Source: Proliferodiscus dingleyae
Lineage: Eukaryota; Ascomycota; Leotiomycetes; Helotiales; Lachnaceae
DNA length: 64,000 bases
Reading direction: 5' to 3'
Assembly: GCA_003988795.1 (NCBI GenBank)
Contig: QYAK01000020.1
Location: forward strand, 310,001 to 374,000
Positions 21,098 to 30,607 of this stretch are shown here, in pieces; positions within the stretch are counted from its first letter, which is position 1; each line of letters opens with the position of its first letter. The notes beneath the pieces were generated by a model that was not told the origin of the DNA, ran no database searches, and saw nothing but the letters and a program-made list of their open reading frames with translations. The position numbers and the translations under genes were made by a program.

Positions 21098-23380
21098 ATG
21101 GCTGGTTTCGGAGTAACAGATCCTTCAGGTCATGTCGCGAAGGACTCATACATGCAAGGCTACGCCCACGAACGACCGAAACATGAATTTAACAACCTCA
21201 AGATCTCTTTCGCCATCGACGTGTCAACAAGTACCAGAGGTCGGTGTCTCAAGAAAGAGGTCGAAGTCATTCTACAAGTTCAGAACCTCCTTAGCCGAGA
21301 TAGGAAGGGTGAAGCGCGGCTGCTTCCATGGAGCGGAAAGTCTGGCCCAGTACTGCCCCTACAGGACATCTCGAAACTTCAGACTAGTTTTGGGACAGAT
21401 CCCAGCGTCATTTACAATTCTCCATATCAATTAGCAGCACTTCAAAAATCATCGCTGTGGTTTTTGTTGACAGATGGCCAAATCGCGGAGTCCTCCGTCC
21501 AAAACTTCGCAACTCAAACGCTTGGTCACGGAATCCATGGAATGCCGTGTGTAATCATCGTTTTCGGAAGCACCAGCGTGATTCCAGCAAATGCTGATAT
21601 TTCGGTGGGATTGTCCGTGTTTGCTCTGGCAGCGGACTGTCTCTATTTGTTCCATGACCTCAAGACGAAATCTGGACTAGCTTATATCCTACAAGCTAAA
21701 GGTTGCTTCACTCAATTACTTCCCGGGGGTAAGCAGTTGACCCTCGATCCTGGCACTAGTTGGAGTGACTTGCCTCGCATCTCATATAGCGATTTGAGCC
21801 GAGTCCGCACCCCTACTCCACGAAAACTGTCCAAAGATGAGATTGCCCTTGGCGACAATCGCCACATAACTTTTGACGATATGTACTCTGGGAAGATTGA
21901 TGATAATACTCTTGACGGTATTCTGAGAGACCCAAAAAGCATGTATTCGATTGTTCAGGCCGAGGTGGCTCGAGGGAGATCAGATCAGCTCCAAAGTTGG
22001 CTCTCGAAACAAAGCGCCAGAGACTCTGAAAGGGCTGCACAGTATTCGGGTGAACAGTATGAGTCTCGTGCCACATCCATGGCGACTGCTTCTGCTCGAG
22101 TAGATGTGGCCAATCGAGGTGGATCCAGTAGTGCTGCTTTTCTCTCGCCCTTACCAGTAATGCCAGTCACTGGTGTCTCAAAAGCCGCAGTACCACATCC
22201 TCAATCCATCCGGCCCATTGGCAACAATCCCCAAAGAGCCAAAATGGATCGCGATTTCAAAGGGCCGTGCATGAGTTGCCAGAAGTATGCCACATTGGCC
22301 TTACTTTTGAAAACGCCCCCTTCAGATATCTCAACTCCGAACTTTCCTGCAGAGCTTTCAGTGACACCACAAGCATTCCCGCTAGCCATGGGAGTTTTTG
22401 CCGAAACAGATATTATCTCGTCCTGTCTCTACTGTTCAGATTGCAGCGAGCTCGTCTTACGAAGTCCACCAAGCACGGCAACTAGTCAAATGGTGATTGG
22501 ATCGTTACTTCTACAGCCTTTCGACAAGACTCGTGAATTGTGGCTGGGCCAGCTATTACACGCCTTTAAATATCGATTTTCTAGAGACGATCTTCCTCAG
22601 ATATTTCTCTCTGTATGTGACTCAACTCTCCAGCGTCTAGATTCGACTTCCCTCTCGACCGCAAACTTCGGTCACCTGGGCTCGGTCGGTCAGAGATCGA
22701 CACAGCAATTATATTCAGCACTTATGTGGATCCGTTCAGAACTGCTATATCATGGCGACTTGCCCATATCCTTTAGATCATTGACGAGGTCGATGTCAGC
22801 TTCCATGAGTTTCGTCGGCACTTTGCCTGAAGTGAGCAAACATATAACTATAGACTGTCCACTGGAAGCCTTTGTTGTTTTCATGCGCCTTGAAATCGAC
22901 TTCCACTTCCTCGGATGGACTTCTGAGACAGTCTCGAAAGTTGTGTTCCGGAGGCTTCTTCTACACCTCACCCAGGTCTATCTCGGTATGCTTGAAGAAG
23001 ATGGTGTCCTACAGTCAAGCATGCTCATAACTCCACTCCTGTTTCACGCAAGTGATAAACAGCGCATGACAGCTTCTTTCAAAGATCTGAGACCAAGATC
23101 AACAATCAGTATCTCCGATCTTGCCGTTACCCAGCTTCTGGACGAGGAGACTCTGCAGAATTTTGCGTCACTTGGAGAACCATGGATCGCTGTGAGGAGC
23201 AGCATGGGTCCAGCTACGGCGGTATACTTGCAATATCTCACCAGGAATGGCTCTCTACAGCCGAATGCTGGAACTATCTACGAAACAATTATGACACAGA
23301 CACCGATGACGGTGAGCCCAGCAGACATGACAGAGCGGGACTCTACATTTTATATTTTGGAGCTGTTGCGGCGGAAGTGA
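21098..23380 (+). CDS. VWA-like domain protein with Cys-rich insert, uncharacterised
   Basis: A single exon of 760 residues. Residues about 33-200 resemble a von Willebrand factor A domain: a hydrophobic strand ending in the MIDAS motif DxSxS (Asp41-Val-Ser-Thr-Ser45), and a second metal-site-like LLTDGQ at about 123-128. A central region (about 235-385) is polar and probably disordered. It is followed by CxxC (Cys391/394) and CxxCxxC (Cys443/446/449), which could bind zinc. The C-terminal 300 residues are helical with no known motif. VWA proteins usually bind partners through a metal ion in multiprotein complexes; nothing more specific can be inferred. The start is the first ATG; the body shows no intron. 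Confidence 0.7.
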   Translation: MAGFGVTDPSGHVAKDSYMQGYAHERPKHEFNNLKISFAIDVSTSTRGRCLKKEVEVILQVQNLLSRDRKGEARLLPWSGKSGPVLPLQDISKLQTSFGTDPSVIYNSPYQLAALQKSSLWFLLTDGQIAESSVQNFATQTLGHGIHGMPCVIIVFGSTSVIPANADISVGLSVFALAADCLYLFHDLKTKSGLAYILQAKGCFTQLLPGGKQLTLDPGTSWSDLPRISYSDLSRVRTPTPRKLSKDEIALGDNRHITFDDMYSGKIDDNTLDGILRDPKSMYSIVQAEVARGRSDQLQSWLSKQSARDSERAAQYSGEQYESRATSMATASARVDVANRGGSSSAAFLSPLPVMPVTGVSKAAVPHPQSIRPIGNNPQRAKMDRDFKGPCMSCQKYATLALLLKTPPSDISTPNFPAELSVTPQAFPLAMGVFAETDIISSCLYCSDCSELVLRSPPSTATSQMVIGSLLLQPFDKTRELWLGQLLHAFKYRFSRDDLPQIFLSVCDSTLQRLDSTSLSTANFGHLGSVGQRSTQQLYSALMWIRSELLYHGDLPISFRSLTRSMSASMSFVGTLPEVSKHITIDCPLEAFVVFMRLEIDFHFLGWTSETVSKVVFRRLLLHLTQVYLGMLEEDGVLQSSMLITPLLFHASDKQRMTASFKDLRPRSTISISDLAVTQLLDEETLQNFASLGEPWIAVRSSMGPATAVYLQYLTRNGSLQPNAGTIYETIMTQTPMTVSPADMTERDSTFYILELLRRK

Positions 23381-23531
23381 CTATAAATACTTCAATCTTC
23401 TTATCTCATTCATTCATGTCAATATACATCTCCGTCTCAAATAATCATCAGAGCCTCTTTTATCTTCGCGTGATAAATCCTCTGAATTCGTGAGCAATCC
23501 TAGTTGACTCAAACCTCAAGATAGATCCTTC

Positions 23532-24389
23532 TCAACGCTCCTTGATTGGAGGCATAGCTGCTGCCGAATTCTGTGCGCTAACAACGGCACCCGCAGAGTA
23601 ACCTGAGCTCACCTGAACCCCTGTATATGGTACATCATAGCCATACGAGCCCCTCGAAGATGAACTGTAGTAATTCGCAGAATTCCCGCTAACTGGTCCC
23701 GTCGAGTAGCCTGACGTGGCACTTGTTTGTTTATGCGGTTCGTCGTAGCCTGCCGAGCGCTGTGAGGGGTTTCTGTCGTCGAAATCAGGGTAGTATTTTG
23801 GTTGGGTGGTTGGCTTTGGAACAGAAGCAGGGTAGTATGTTGGTTTGGTGGTTGGCTTTGGAGGAGAACGCGGACGTGGCATGCCAGGCTGATAAGATGC
23901 TCGCCATGGAGGATGAGGAACAGAACCGTAAGGATTATGAGGGTTGTATGCATACGGATTATCTGGAGGAGGGCCTACTGGGTATTGCACATTTTGAAAG
24001 GCTCCTGTATAGGCAGGCTGGGGAGTATATTGCGGATGGTACATTCCAGAATTATGAAACGTGCTAGCCATATTCTTTGGAAGAGAAGAAGAGTCAGTCT
24101 GAGGTCACAACAGGGTAATCTAGATTGAGCACCGTACAGCGGAATTTCCCGTGGTCGTAGGCTTGGGTATTGCAGGATTATTTGATTCAGGTTTAGAGTT
24201 CCCCCCAATTAACGTCCATGATGGAGGATATGAAGTCTTGTATCTTGGCTTCTGAGACGAAGACTGCGTCGAAAAACTAGAATTCGTGTCGTCAAGGCCC
24301 GAATTCCGGCCAGACAAGAGGCTGTCGCTGGCTTGAGACGTGGTTGAGGATGACATAGTCGGTGCGGGGCTTGTTTTGCTAGACTCCAC
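23532..24389 (-). CDS. Low-complexity Pro/Tyr/Ser-rich protein, unknown function
   Basis: Two exons (24389-24138 and 24074-23532) join through a 63-nt intron in phase, giving about 264 residues. The N-terminal third is Ser/Thr-rich. The C-terminal part is rich in Pro, Tyr, Gly and Ser with short reiterated units such as KPTTKPTYYP and KPTTQPKYYP. No signal peptide, membrane segment or folded domain is seen, so it is probably disordered. It is divergently transcribed from the CorA-like gene with about 290 bp between the starts. Confidence 0.6.
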
Positions 24390-24676
24390 GTAGATTGGTG
24401 GTAGGAAGAGAAGACAAACGTTTTATATTATACGATATCGCAATCAAAAGTTCGTGAGGCTGGCAAAGGGTGCGAAGCTGAGGTTACCTGCTGCAGTCTC
24501 CCGATAAAGCCAAGGCTGGAGAATTGCAGCGCCACAATATCTTGTCTCTGCATGACCCAGATATGGATTAGCCGCAGCCTTGTGTTCAGCTGAGGACTTG
24601 ACCGGCCAATTCCAATAAAGTCTCAATGCCTTTAGTTTTCATCTCATGAGAGTCACATAGACATTTAGAAAACCCT

Positions 24677-26814
24677 ATGGAAAGCGGGTTGAGGTCACCA
24701 ATGAGGAGCCCGTCTCCTATTGGTCAATCCTCGAGTCCTCCTCCCCACAGCGGAACTTCTTCACCACCGCCTCAACCGCCCACCCAAGGACACCCGCCAC
24801 CATGGCCGACTTATCTCTCAAGTTATATGCCGGATCTGTAAGTTGATAGGCCCTCTCTATGCAAGAAAGAAATTCGACCGCTGAGATTGGACGCGTAAAG
24901 AGAATATGGCAGAGACATTAGGCAAAGGCTAGAAGACTTCCAAAGATCGTCTTTGTCCAATGATACATCTGTGCACGTACTTATTGCAGACAAGAACGGA
25001 ACTAGTAAGTATTTATGTTTGAATGAACAGGTCTATGAACCCGGATGTCTGATATGAATTACCAGTAAAACGAAATGAGACTTTAAATTCGAGCAGTCTT
25101 CGAACATACGTGAAGGTAATACCTTAAAAGCACGTAAACCTATACCTAGTCATAACATAGAACAGGATGCCCGAGAATATCCCCCTGCATTTCAATTCCT
25201 GTAAGTCCTAGAGAGGACGTGAGGCTATCGACTAAGTCAGCAATAGCTCCATCAACAGATACCTTGTTAAAGACAAATCTATCGTCCCTCCAGCCGACGC
25301 GAACAAATTTCGCATTTCCAAGAGGGAGTTGCACCATCTGACCTCGCATTTCGAGATATCTTCATCGTTTATTTCGGCCATCGCGAACAACCAGATACCG
25401 CAAGGCCAAGGCAGCCGGCAAAACTTGTCCTTCTACGACCCCGCAGTGTTCGATTTCTGGTACGTCTTACCAGTCCGGCTCCAAGTAAGATGCATAGATC
25501 AGACGCAAGGTCATGTATCCAGTACCGCTGGTAAATCCCAGATGAATCCCCAGTACTACTTGCATCTTCCCGAACAAAAGCTGGACATTCGAGGTTCGCA
25601 GATTGCTGTCTACTTCCAGCATGATCGACGGACACAATCTACATCCGTCATAGTGTTCAATTTCCTGGATGGACGTTGGCCCAAAATCGTCGAAGAGCCA
25701 CTACGGAGGATAGAGGAATGCTTGGGCCATGCTGAACGTATACGGACAGCGGATGACCCCTTTTTTGTGCACGTAATCTACCTTGGAACAGTACTCCGGT
25801 GGTGGCTTAACGTTCTCAGTAGCTTCAAAGATCAGCTGATCGATCATGTAATTAAGCACCATGCTTTTCTTCACTTTTTGGCCAAGTGTCCCTACTGATC
25901 AGAAAACAGGACAGCAAATTACAAAAAGAGCTTGAATCGACGAGCCAAATAAATCCCACGTTCAATAACAATATCAACAAGGCACTCCATTGCATGGTCG
26001 CTCATCTGCATCGCTATGGTTCGGAACTCGACTTACTACAGGAGGCAATAGAGCACATTCAAAAACAACACGCCGAGTTCTTCAAAATGGAGTCTTCTCC
26101 CATGGGCGGAATATACTCATCGTCTGAAAGGGTCGCCGCATGCCTTACACAGCTCAAGTCCCAACTTCGAGCTGCGATGATTCTCAGGAAAGAACTAGAG
26201 GGTAAAGTCGGCAACATTCTGAACTTGGTAATTTTCCAACAACTCTTTGTTTATTATATATAACGAACTAATGCTTGAGGGGCTAGCTCTTCAACAACAT
26301 CCAAGTGGCGAATGATAGGATGCAAGTCGCGAACGGAGAAGCCATGCATAAGATTATGAAAGCCACGCAAGCAGACGCCAAACAATCTCGCATCATGGCT
26401 ATCCAGTCTCAGAAGCTCGCGGAGGAAATGAAGGAGGATAGTATAGCCATGAAGACAGTAAGAATCAGTTCAAAAGATGTACAGCGAACTCTGAAACACT
26501 GACATTTCGTAGATCGCTGTCCTCACTCTTGTCTTTCTTCCAGGAACGTCATTTGCGGTACGAAACTCTGACAAGATTAACACACTATATTGTATCAGTT
26601 GCTGACTGGAGATACTTAGGCTATCCTAGCAATGCCATTCTTCACAGATAATAAATGGATTGGGCAGGCCAACAAGATCTGGATCTGGGTCATCTTGACG
26701 GTGCCATCTACGGGCTTGGCGTTTATGTTCTACGTGTACTGGCGAAGGAGAGAGATGGCGAGAAAGGTGAAGACTGAAGACATTGCACTCGAGGACATAG
26801 ACGCCGTGGCATGA
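24677..26814 (+). CDS. CorA-like two-TM membrane protein (fungal family), nine exons
   Basis: Nine exons join in frame: 24677-24837, 24901-25004, 25066-25115, 25166-25200, 25247-25847, 25910-26227, 26287-26457, 26513-26557 and 26620-26814, giving 559 residues. The N-terminus is Pro/Ser-rich. The middle is helical with coiled-coil-like segments leading into the C-terminus. There, TM1 (about 481-503, IAVLTLVFLPGTSFAAILAM) and TM2 (about 516-537) are separated by a short loop, followed by a basic tail. This is the layout of the CorA-like domain found in many fungal proteins of unknown role. The GMN signature of true CorA Mg2+ channels is absent, so transport is not assured. The 35-nt and 45-nt exons are supported by frame on both sides. 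In two places the second of two close AG acceptors had to be used. Confidence 0.8.
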
Positions 26815-27523
26815 AAGGTACCGCAGCACCTGAGCATTCAAGCAATGCCTAATAATACACAAATAAAAGATAAGATATAACTAGTTCGTAGAGAATTATG
26901 CGAAGACTCCTGAAAAATGACCTGAGTTTTTTTTTTTGGATTAACTGACATACTTGAGACTCAAGGCCCTGACTTAGGTCAGCGTAACATATACCTAGGT
27001 TTTTAAAAAAATGGCTCATGAGATTATGTAACTGATTCATAAAACGATCTGGTGTGAAGGAGTACTGTTGGGATGAGGCACAGTACGAGATCGGCCGATC
27101 GTCCGGGCCATGTCCATGTCTTGCATGATAAGCAGCCACGACGGACCCCGCTCTGCGATAACGGACAGGGACGGAAGGAGGGGTACGGGTAGCCACGGGG
27201 AAATTGAGAGCTTTTGCTTGAAAAACGCTCTTCTCATCTCATATCCAGCGTTTTTCATGTCGTGTGTCCGGTTGTGGAAGCTGATATAGAAAGGAGCTTT
27301 CGAAAACGTAATAAAATAATAGTCTTTGCTGCGAATTTTGAACAATTGCTCACTTAAAAGTGGGGGAACAGACATTGCGGGGGTTGCGAGTTTGAAAATT
27401 TTCTAGAATATGCCTTGTCTCGAGCCTTCATCTAGCTGAACGCAAGACCTTTCTCAGAGACTGCTCCTCTTTTGAGGACCCCGCTAGCACCAAGTGAACC
27501 AAAACACAAATAGAAGAGATTGT
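26815..27523. other. Intergenic, nothing recognised
   Basis: Two convergent 3' ends meet here. Short antisense frames (about 110 residues) have no domain. A T10 homopolymer lies at about 26927-26937. Confidence 0.45.
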
Positions 27524-28324
27524 TCATCGGCAGAGATAGCCGCCGTCAATAATAATATCAGCACCAGTAGTATAGGTGCTAGCATCAGAGACCAAGTAGA
27601 CATAAGCGCCCTTCAACTCCTTCGCATCTCCGTTCCGGCCCATGGGGATCATGCTCTTCCACAGATCCTGCGTCTTCTGGTCGACGAAGTCGCTGAGGCC
27701 GGTGTCGATGTAGCCGGGCGAGATGGAGTTGACGCGAGCAAAGTCGCGCCACTCGTTAGCCAGCGAGCGCGCCATGTGGATGCAGCCGGCCTTTGCGACG
27801 TTATACGAGGTCTGCTCCTGCGGGAAGTTGGCAATGTGTCCGGACATCGAGGCGGTGATGACGAAGGAGCCGGTGCCGCGCTCCTTGAAGTGCGCGCCGA
27901 CGGCCTTTGCGCAGTGGAAGGTGCCGTTGAGATCGGTCTGGATGACCTCATTCCACTTCTCTACGGTTCCGTCGAGGATGCCGGAGTCTGCGGTGCGGCC
28001 TGCGTTGGCGATGAAGGCGTCGATCTTGCCGAACTCCTTGATGACTTCGCTGACGAGGCCGGACACTGAGTCCCAGTTGCCAACGTCGCACTTGTAGGCC
28101 TTGACCTTGACGCCGTACTTCTCTGACAGTTCCTTGGCGTTCTTCTCGCCACCCTCCGGACGTGAGCTGTAGGTGATGGCTAGGTTGGCGCCCATCTCAG
28201 CGCAGCCGCGTGCGGCTTCGATACCCATGCCTCGAGGTCCGGAGGCACCGGTGACGATGACGACCTTGCCCTTAAGGCTGAAGAGGTCGGTGAGGGACTC
28301 GGCTTTGGGGATGTTGATAGGCAT
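27524..28324 (-). CDS. NADP-dependent mannitol dehydrogenase (SDR)
   Basis: A single exon of 266 residues. It has the typical fungal mannitol dehydrogenase start (PKAESLTDLFSLKGKVVIVTG), the cofactor motif TGASGPRGMG (25-34), NAG (107-109), catalytic Ser159, Tyr174 and Lys178, and the family stretches NEWRDFARVNSISPGYIDTG and the C-terminal GADIIIDGGY. The enzyme interconverts fructose and mannitol with NADP(H) in the cytosol (EC 1.1.1.138); mannitol serves as storage carbon and stress protectant. Members of this family are also known as fungal allergens. The length matches the family exactly. Confidence 0.93.
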   Translation of the reverse strand: MPINIPKAESLTDLFSLKGKVVIVTGASGPRGMGIEAARGCAEMGANLAITYSSRPEGGEKNAKELSEKYGVKVKAYKCDVGNWDSVSGLVSEVIKEFGKIDAFIANAGRTADSGILDGTVEKWNEVIQTDLNGTFHCAKAVGAHFKERGTGSFVITASMSGHIANFPQEQTSYNVAKAGCIHMARSLANEWRDFARVNSISPGYIDTGLSDFVDQKTQDLWKSMIPMGRNGDAKELKGAYVYLVSDASTYTTGADIIIDGGYLCR

Positions 28325-29412
28325 GATGGCGGTAGTGGTCTTGTGTATGTATATGTGTCGAGGTATACAGCGGTGGCCAGTTGACTATATTGGCTATGTG
28401 AAGGAAATAAAACGGTTATGTACAGCGAATGTACAATTTGCAGGAATATCTGAAGAGTGAGAAGAGGAGAGAAGCAGAAAAGAAAAGAAGTGACCAGAAT
28501 TGGAGCTCTTTTGAACTAAATGGACCATGAGCTCATCATGGTGGGGTTGGAGGGGGCACTCAGAGTTTTGTTAGGGCCCGCAGCACCAGTGGCTGGGATT
28601 ACTATGGATGGCTACTGGATCCGCTCCATCAAGGTAGTTCTGCATCTGTCCAATCATATAAATATCCTCTCCCACCGCAAACATGGGCGGCGGGGGTTAG
28701 ATAATCCCAATGCATATGGCTGATGAGTGACTGTTGAGTTGGTGTATGCTTCGCCTATTGCTGATTGGTCCCTTCTATGTGCGAGGTCTTCCGGCCCAAT
28801 GCAGAGAGAGAAGTCTGAGATCCTGGCATTGCCCAGTTATGGTAATACCTCAAAAACTATATGCACGTATTTTCTAGCGTTGTACAAAATAGAAATCAGT
28901 CCGGATCAGGCTCGGGATCGTTTGCAATTGCAAACTTCTCAACGTGACATCACCTCGGTTGTTGTCGGACGCTCCCCGCGTGGACTGGTATTGAACACAC
29001 GGTCACGTGCTGTGTCCCGCAGTCCTGGGCAGCTTCTGTCTCTCCAAGAACCTCAACTCGCTCGAATAATCATTTCCAATTCGCTCTTGTTCTCTGTCTA
29101 TTCAGCAAAGTGATGCTCGGTCTTAGCTTGAACTCGGCCTGGTACTTGAGTTACATACCTTACTTTACGCTCTTTACTGTTTCTTGACATTTTCTTTTCG
29201 ACACTTCAAATTTATCTACTGGCTTGAGTAACGTCTAGCTCGCTCATTGAGCTCATAAATTTCTCGGCTAAACTTTCTAGTATTGTGTCGCAAGTTGGTA
29301 GTCCAATTTGATGAACAGAAAACCCCGATACTATACTTGCTTTGCGCAAAATTTTCTACAGTAATGTATTGTTATATCTGACAACTACTCCACATTATAT
29401 TTGAGTCTCTGT
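28325..29412. other. Intergenic 1.1 kb, nothing recognised
   Basis: This gap contains the mannitol dehydrogenase promoter and the 3' flank of the HeLo-like gene. A 128-residue plus frame (28727-29113) has no domain and is taken as chance. Confidence 0.45.
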
Positions 29413-30263
29413 TCACCATATACCTACTATGACTTTCGATTTATTAATACTCGTAATATCAGAGATCGATTGCTGAGCCACTTTGTCAACAACAGAAGCC
29501 GGCATTCCAAGCGTAACTTCGGAATCCTCGCTGTGGATTCCTCTGATTGTCTGGTTCAGCCGAATAATTTGGAGTTGTTCCGCAGTTTGAGTGGTCTGGT
29601 CAACAAAAGTCCTCAGAACGCTCTCCGCTTCATCTAGTTCGTCAACTACGGAGCTATCTTCTGACCCATTTAGTCTACTCAAACTTGTTGAGATGACCTC
29701 TCGTTCTTGCTCAGCCTCATGTTTCCAATTGTCAATCGTTTGCTTGAGGGCGGCCAACTCTGCGCTACGCTCAGCCTCAGATTTATGAACCACTTTCCTG
29801 GTCGAAGTATCAGCATACTGTATCATTTTGAGGGCGTGCTACTGTACAGTGTCAATATGCCTATAGTCATATCCAGCATTCTCGCCGTGGTCCAAAGCCT
29901 AGTCCTGCTCTTTTCGATCTGCGCTTTATGCAGCGTGAACTTCAGCTTTCCGGTGAAGCTATCCACGCCGCCGTGACTCCACCTAGTCAGCTGCCTGACG
30001 AATCTTTCACAAGCGCTTCCACACTCATTCATGCCTTGAGTGATACCTGTGGACCTAACTTCCTTGAGCGTGTCTTCATCGGCCCTAGACAAGAAGTCGA
30101 GGCTGGACAGATTATTCTGGAGGTAAGAGATCTCATTCCAGATCTGTGGCAGATTTTCGCGAGCGTCCTGTAGCTCCTGAATGAAGTCATAGAGACCTTT
30201 GATACCTCGCAGTGCCACGTCACTGATGCCGATGATTCCAGCAGCTACTTCAAGTCCAGACAT
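29413..30263 (-). CDS. HeLo-like domain protein with two C-terminal HET-s-type amyloid motifs (candidate NLR effector)
   Basis: Two exons, 30263-29848 and 29797-29413, join through a 50-nt GT...AG intron, giving 266 residues. The N-terminus (MSGLEVAAGIIGISDVALRG) and following helices match the HeLo-like 'fungal N-terminal domain of STAND proteins'. Residues about 140-215 are a charged helix or coiled coil. At the C-terminus two 19-residue units lie 28 residues apart. Unit 1 (from Asn220) has Val233, Leu235 and Gly236. Unit 2 (from Gln248) has Ser249, Asp252, Ile253, Lys260, Val261, Val263 and Gly264, and ends at Trp266, the last residue. This spacing (hydrophobic at 6-7, then VxLG/VxVG at 14-17) is that of the HET-s prion-forming repeats. 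Known proteins of this plan form membrane-damaging oligomers when a cognate NLR templates the amyloid fold. Function here is inferred. It lies head-to-head with the NLR gene. Confidence 0.7.
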
Positions 30264-30607
30264 GACGAGCTGATGGGAACTATATTCTGCTTGACGCGGT
30301 ATCTAGACAAGGCTCGAAGTCTAGAAAGGATGATCGAAGGTAGGTGGTGCCTGTTTGTACGACGCGACCTGCTGCATAAAGGCGCTTAGAGCTGCATTTC
30401 AGCTGAAAGGCTGTGACGAATCATTGCACCCATGCTTCTCATTCTGGTTTAGTCGCTCCCATGCGCCTCATGAATCCTCCATATGATCATATCTTGACTG
30501 CAAATCAAGGCAAGCATAGCTTCTACCGTGAAGCTTTCGAAACCTTTCCTCCGCCATCGCAACGAAAAAGCGATATTGCTATCTCATGCCCCACGAGGCG
30601 TGATATA
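30264..30607. promoter_or_regulatory. Shared divergent promoter of the HeLo-like effector and NLR
   Basis: About 340 bp separate the two start codons on opposite strands, which would favour joint expression of effector and receptor. The plus frame is open upstream to an ATG at 30413. I prefer the NLR start at 30608 because it puts the amyloid-like motif at the extreme N-terminus, its usual place in fungal NLRs. No specific promoter element is asserted. Confidence 0.45.

Noticed and set aside
24677..26814. Genuine CorA Mg2+ transporter
   Set aside because: Two C-terminal membrane segments are present but the GMN signature after TM1 is absent, so only CorA-like is claimed.
27494..28069. 191-residue plus-strand frame rich in Val, Asp and Ala
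   Set aside because: Antisense of the mannitol dehydrogenase gene, which has strong codon bias.
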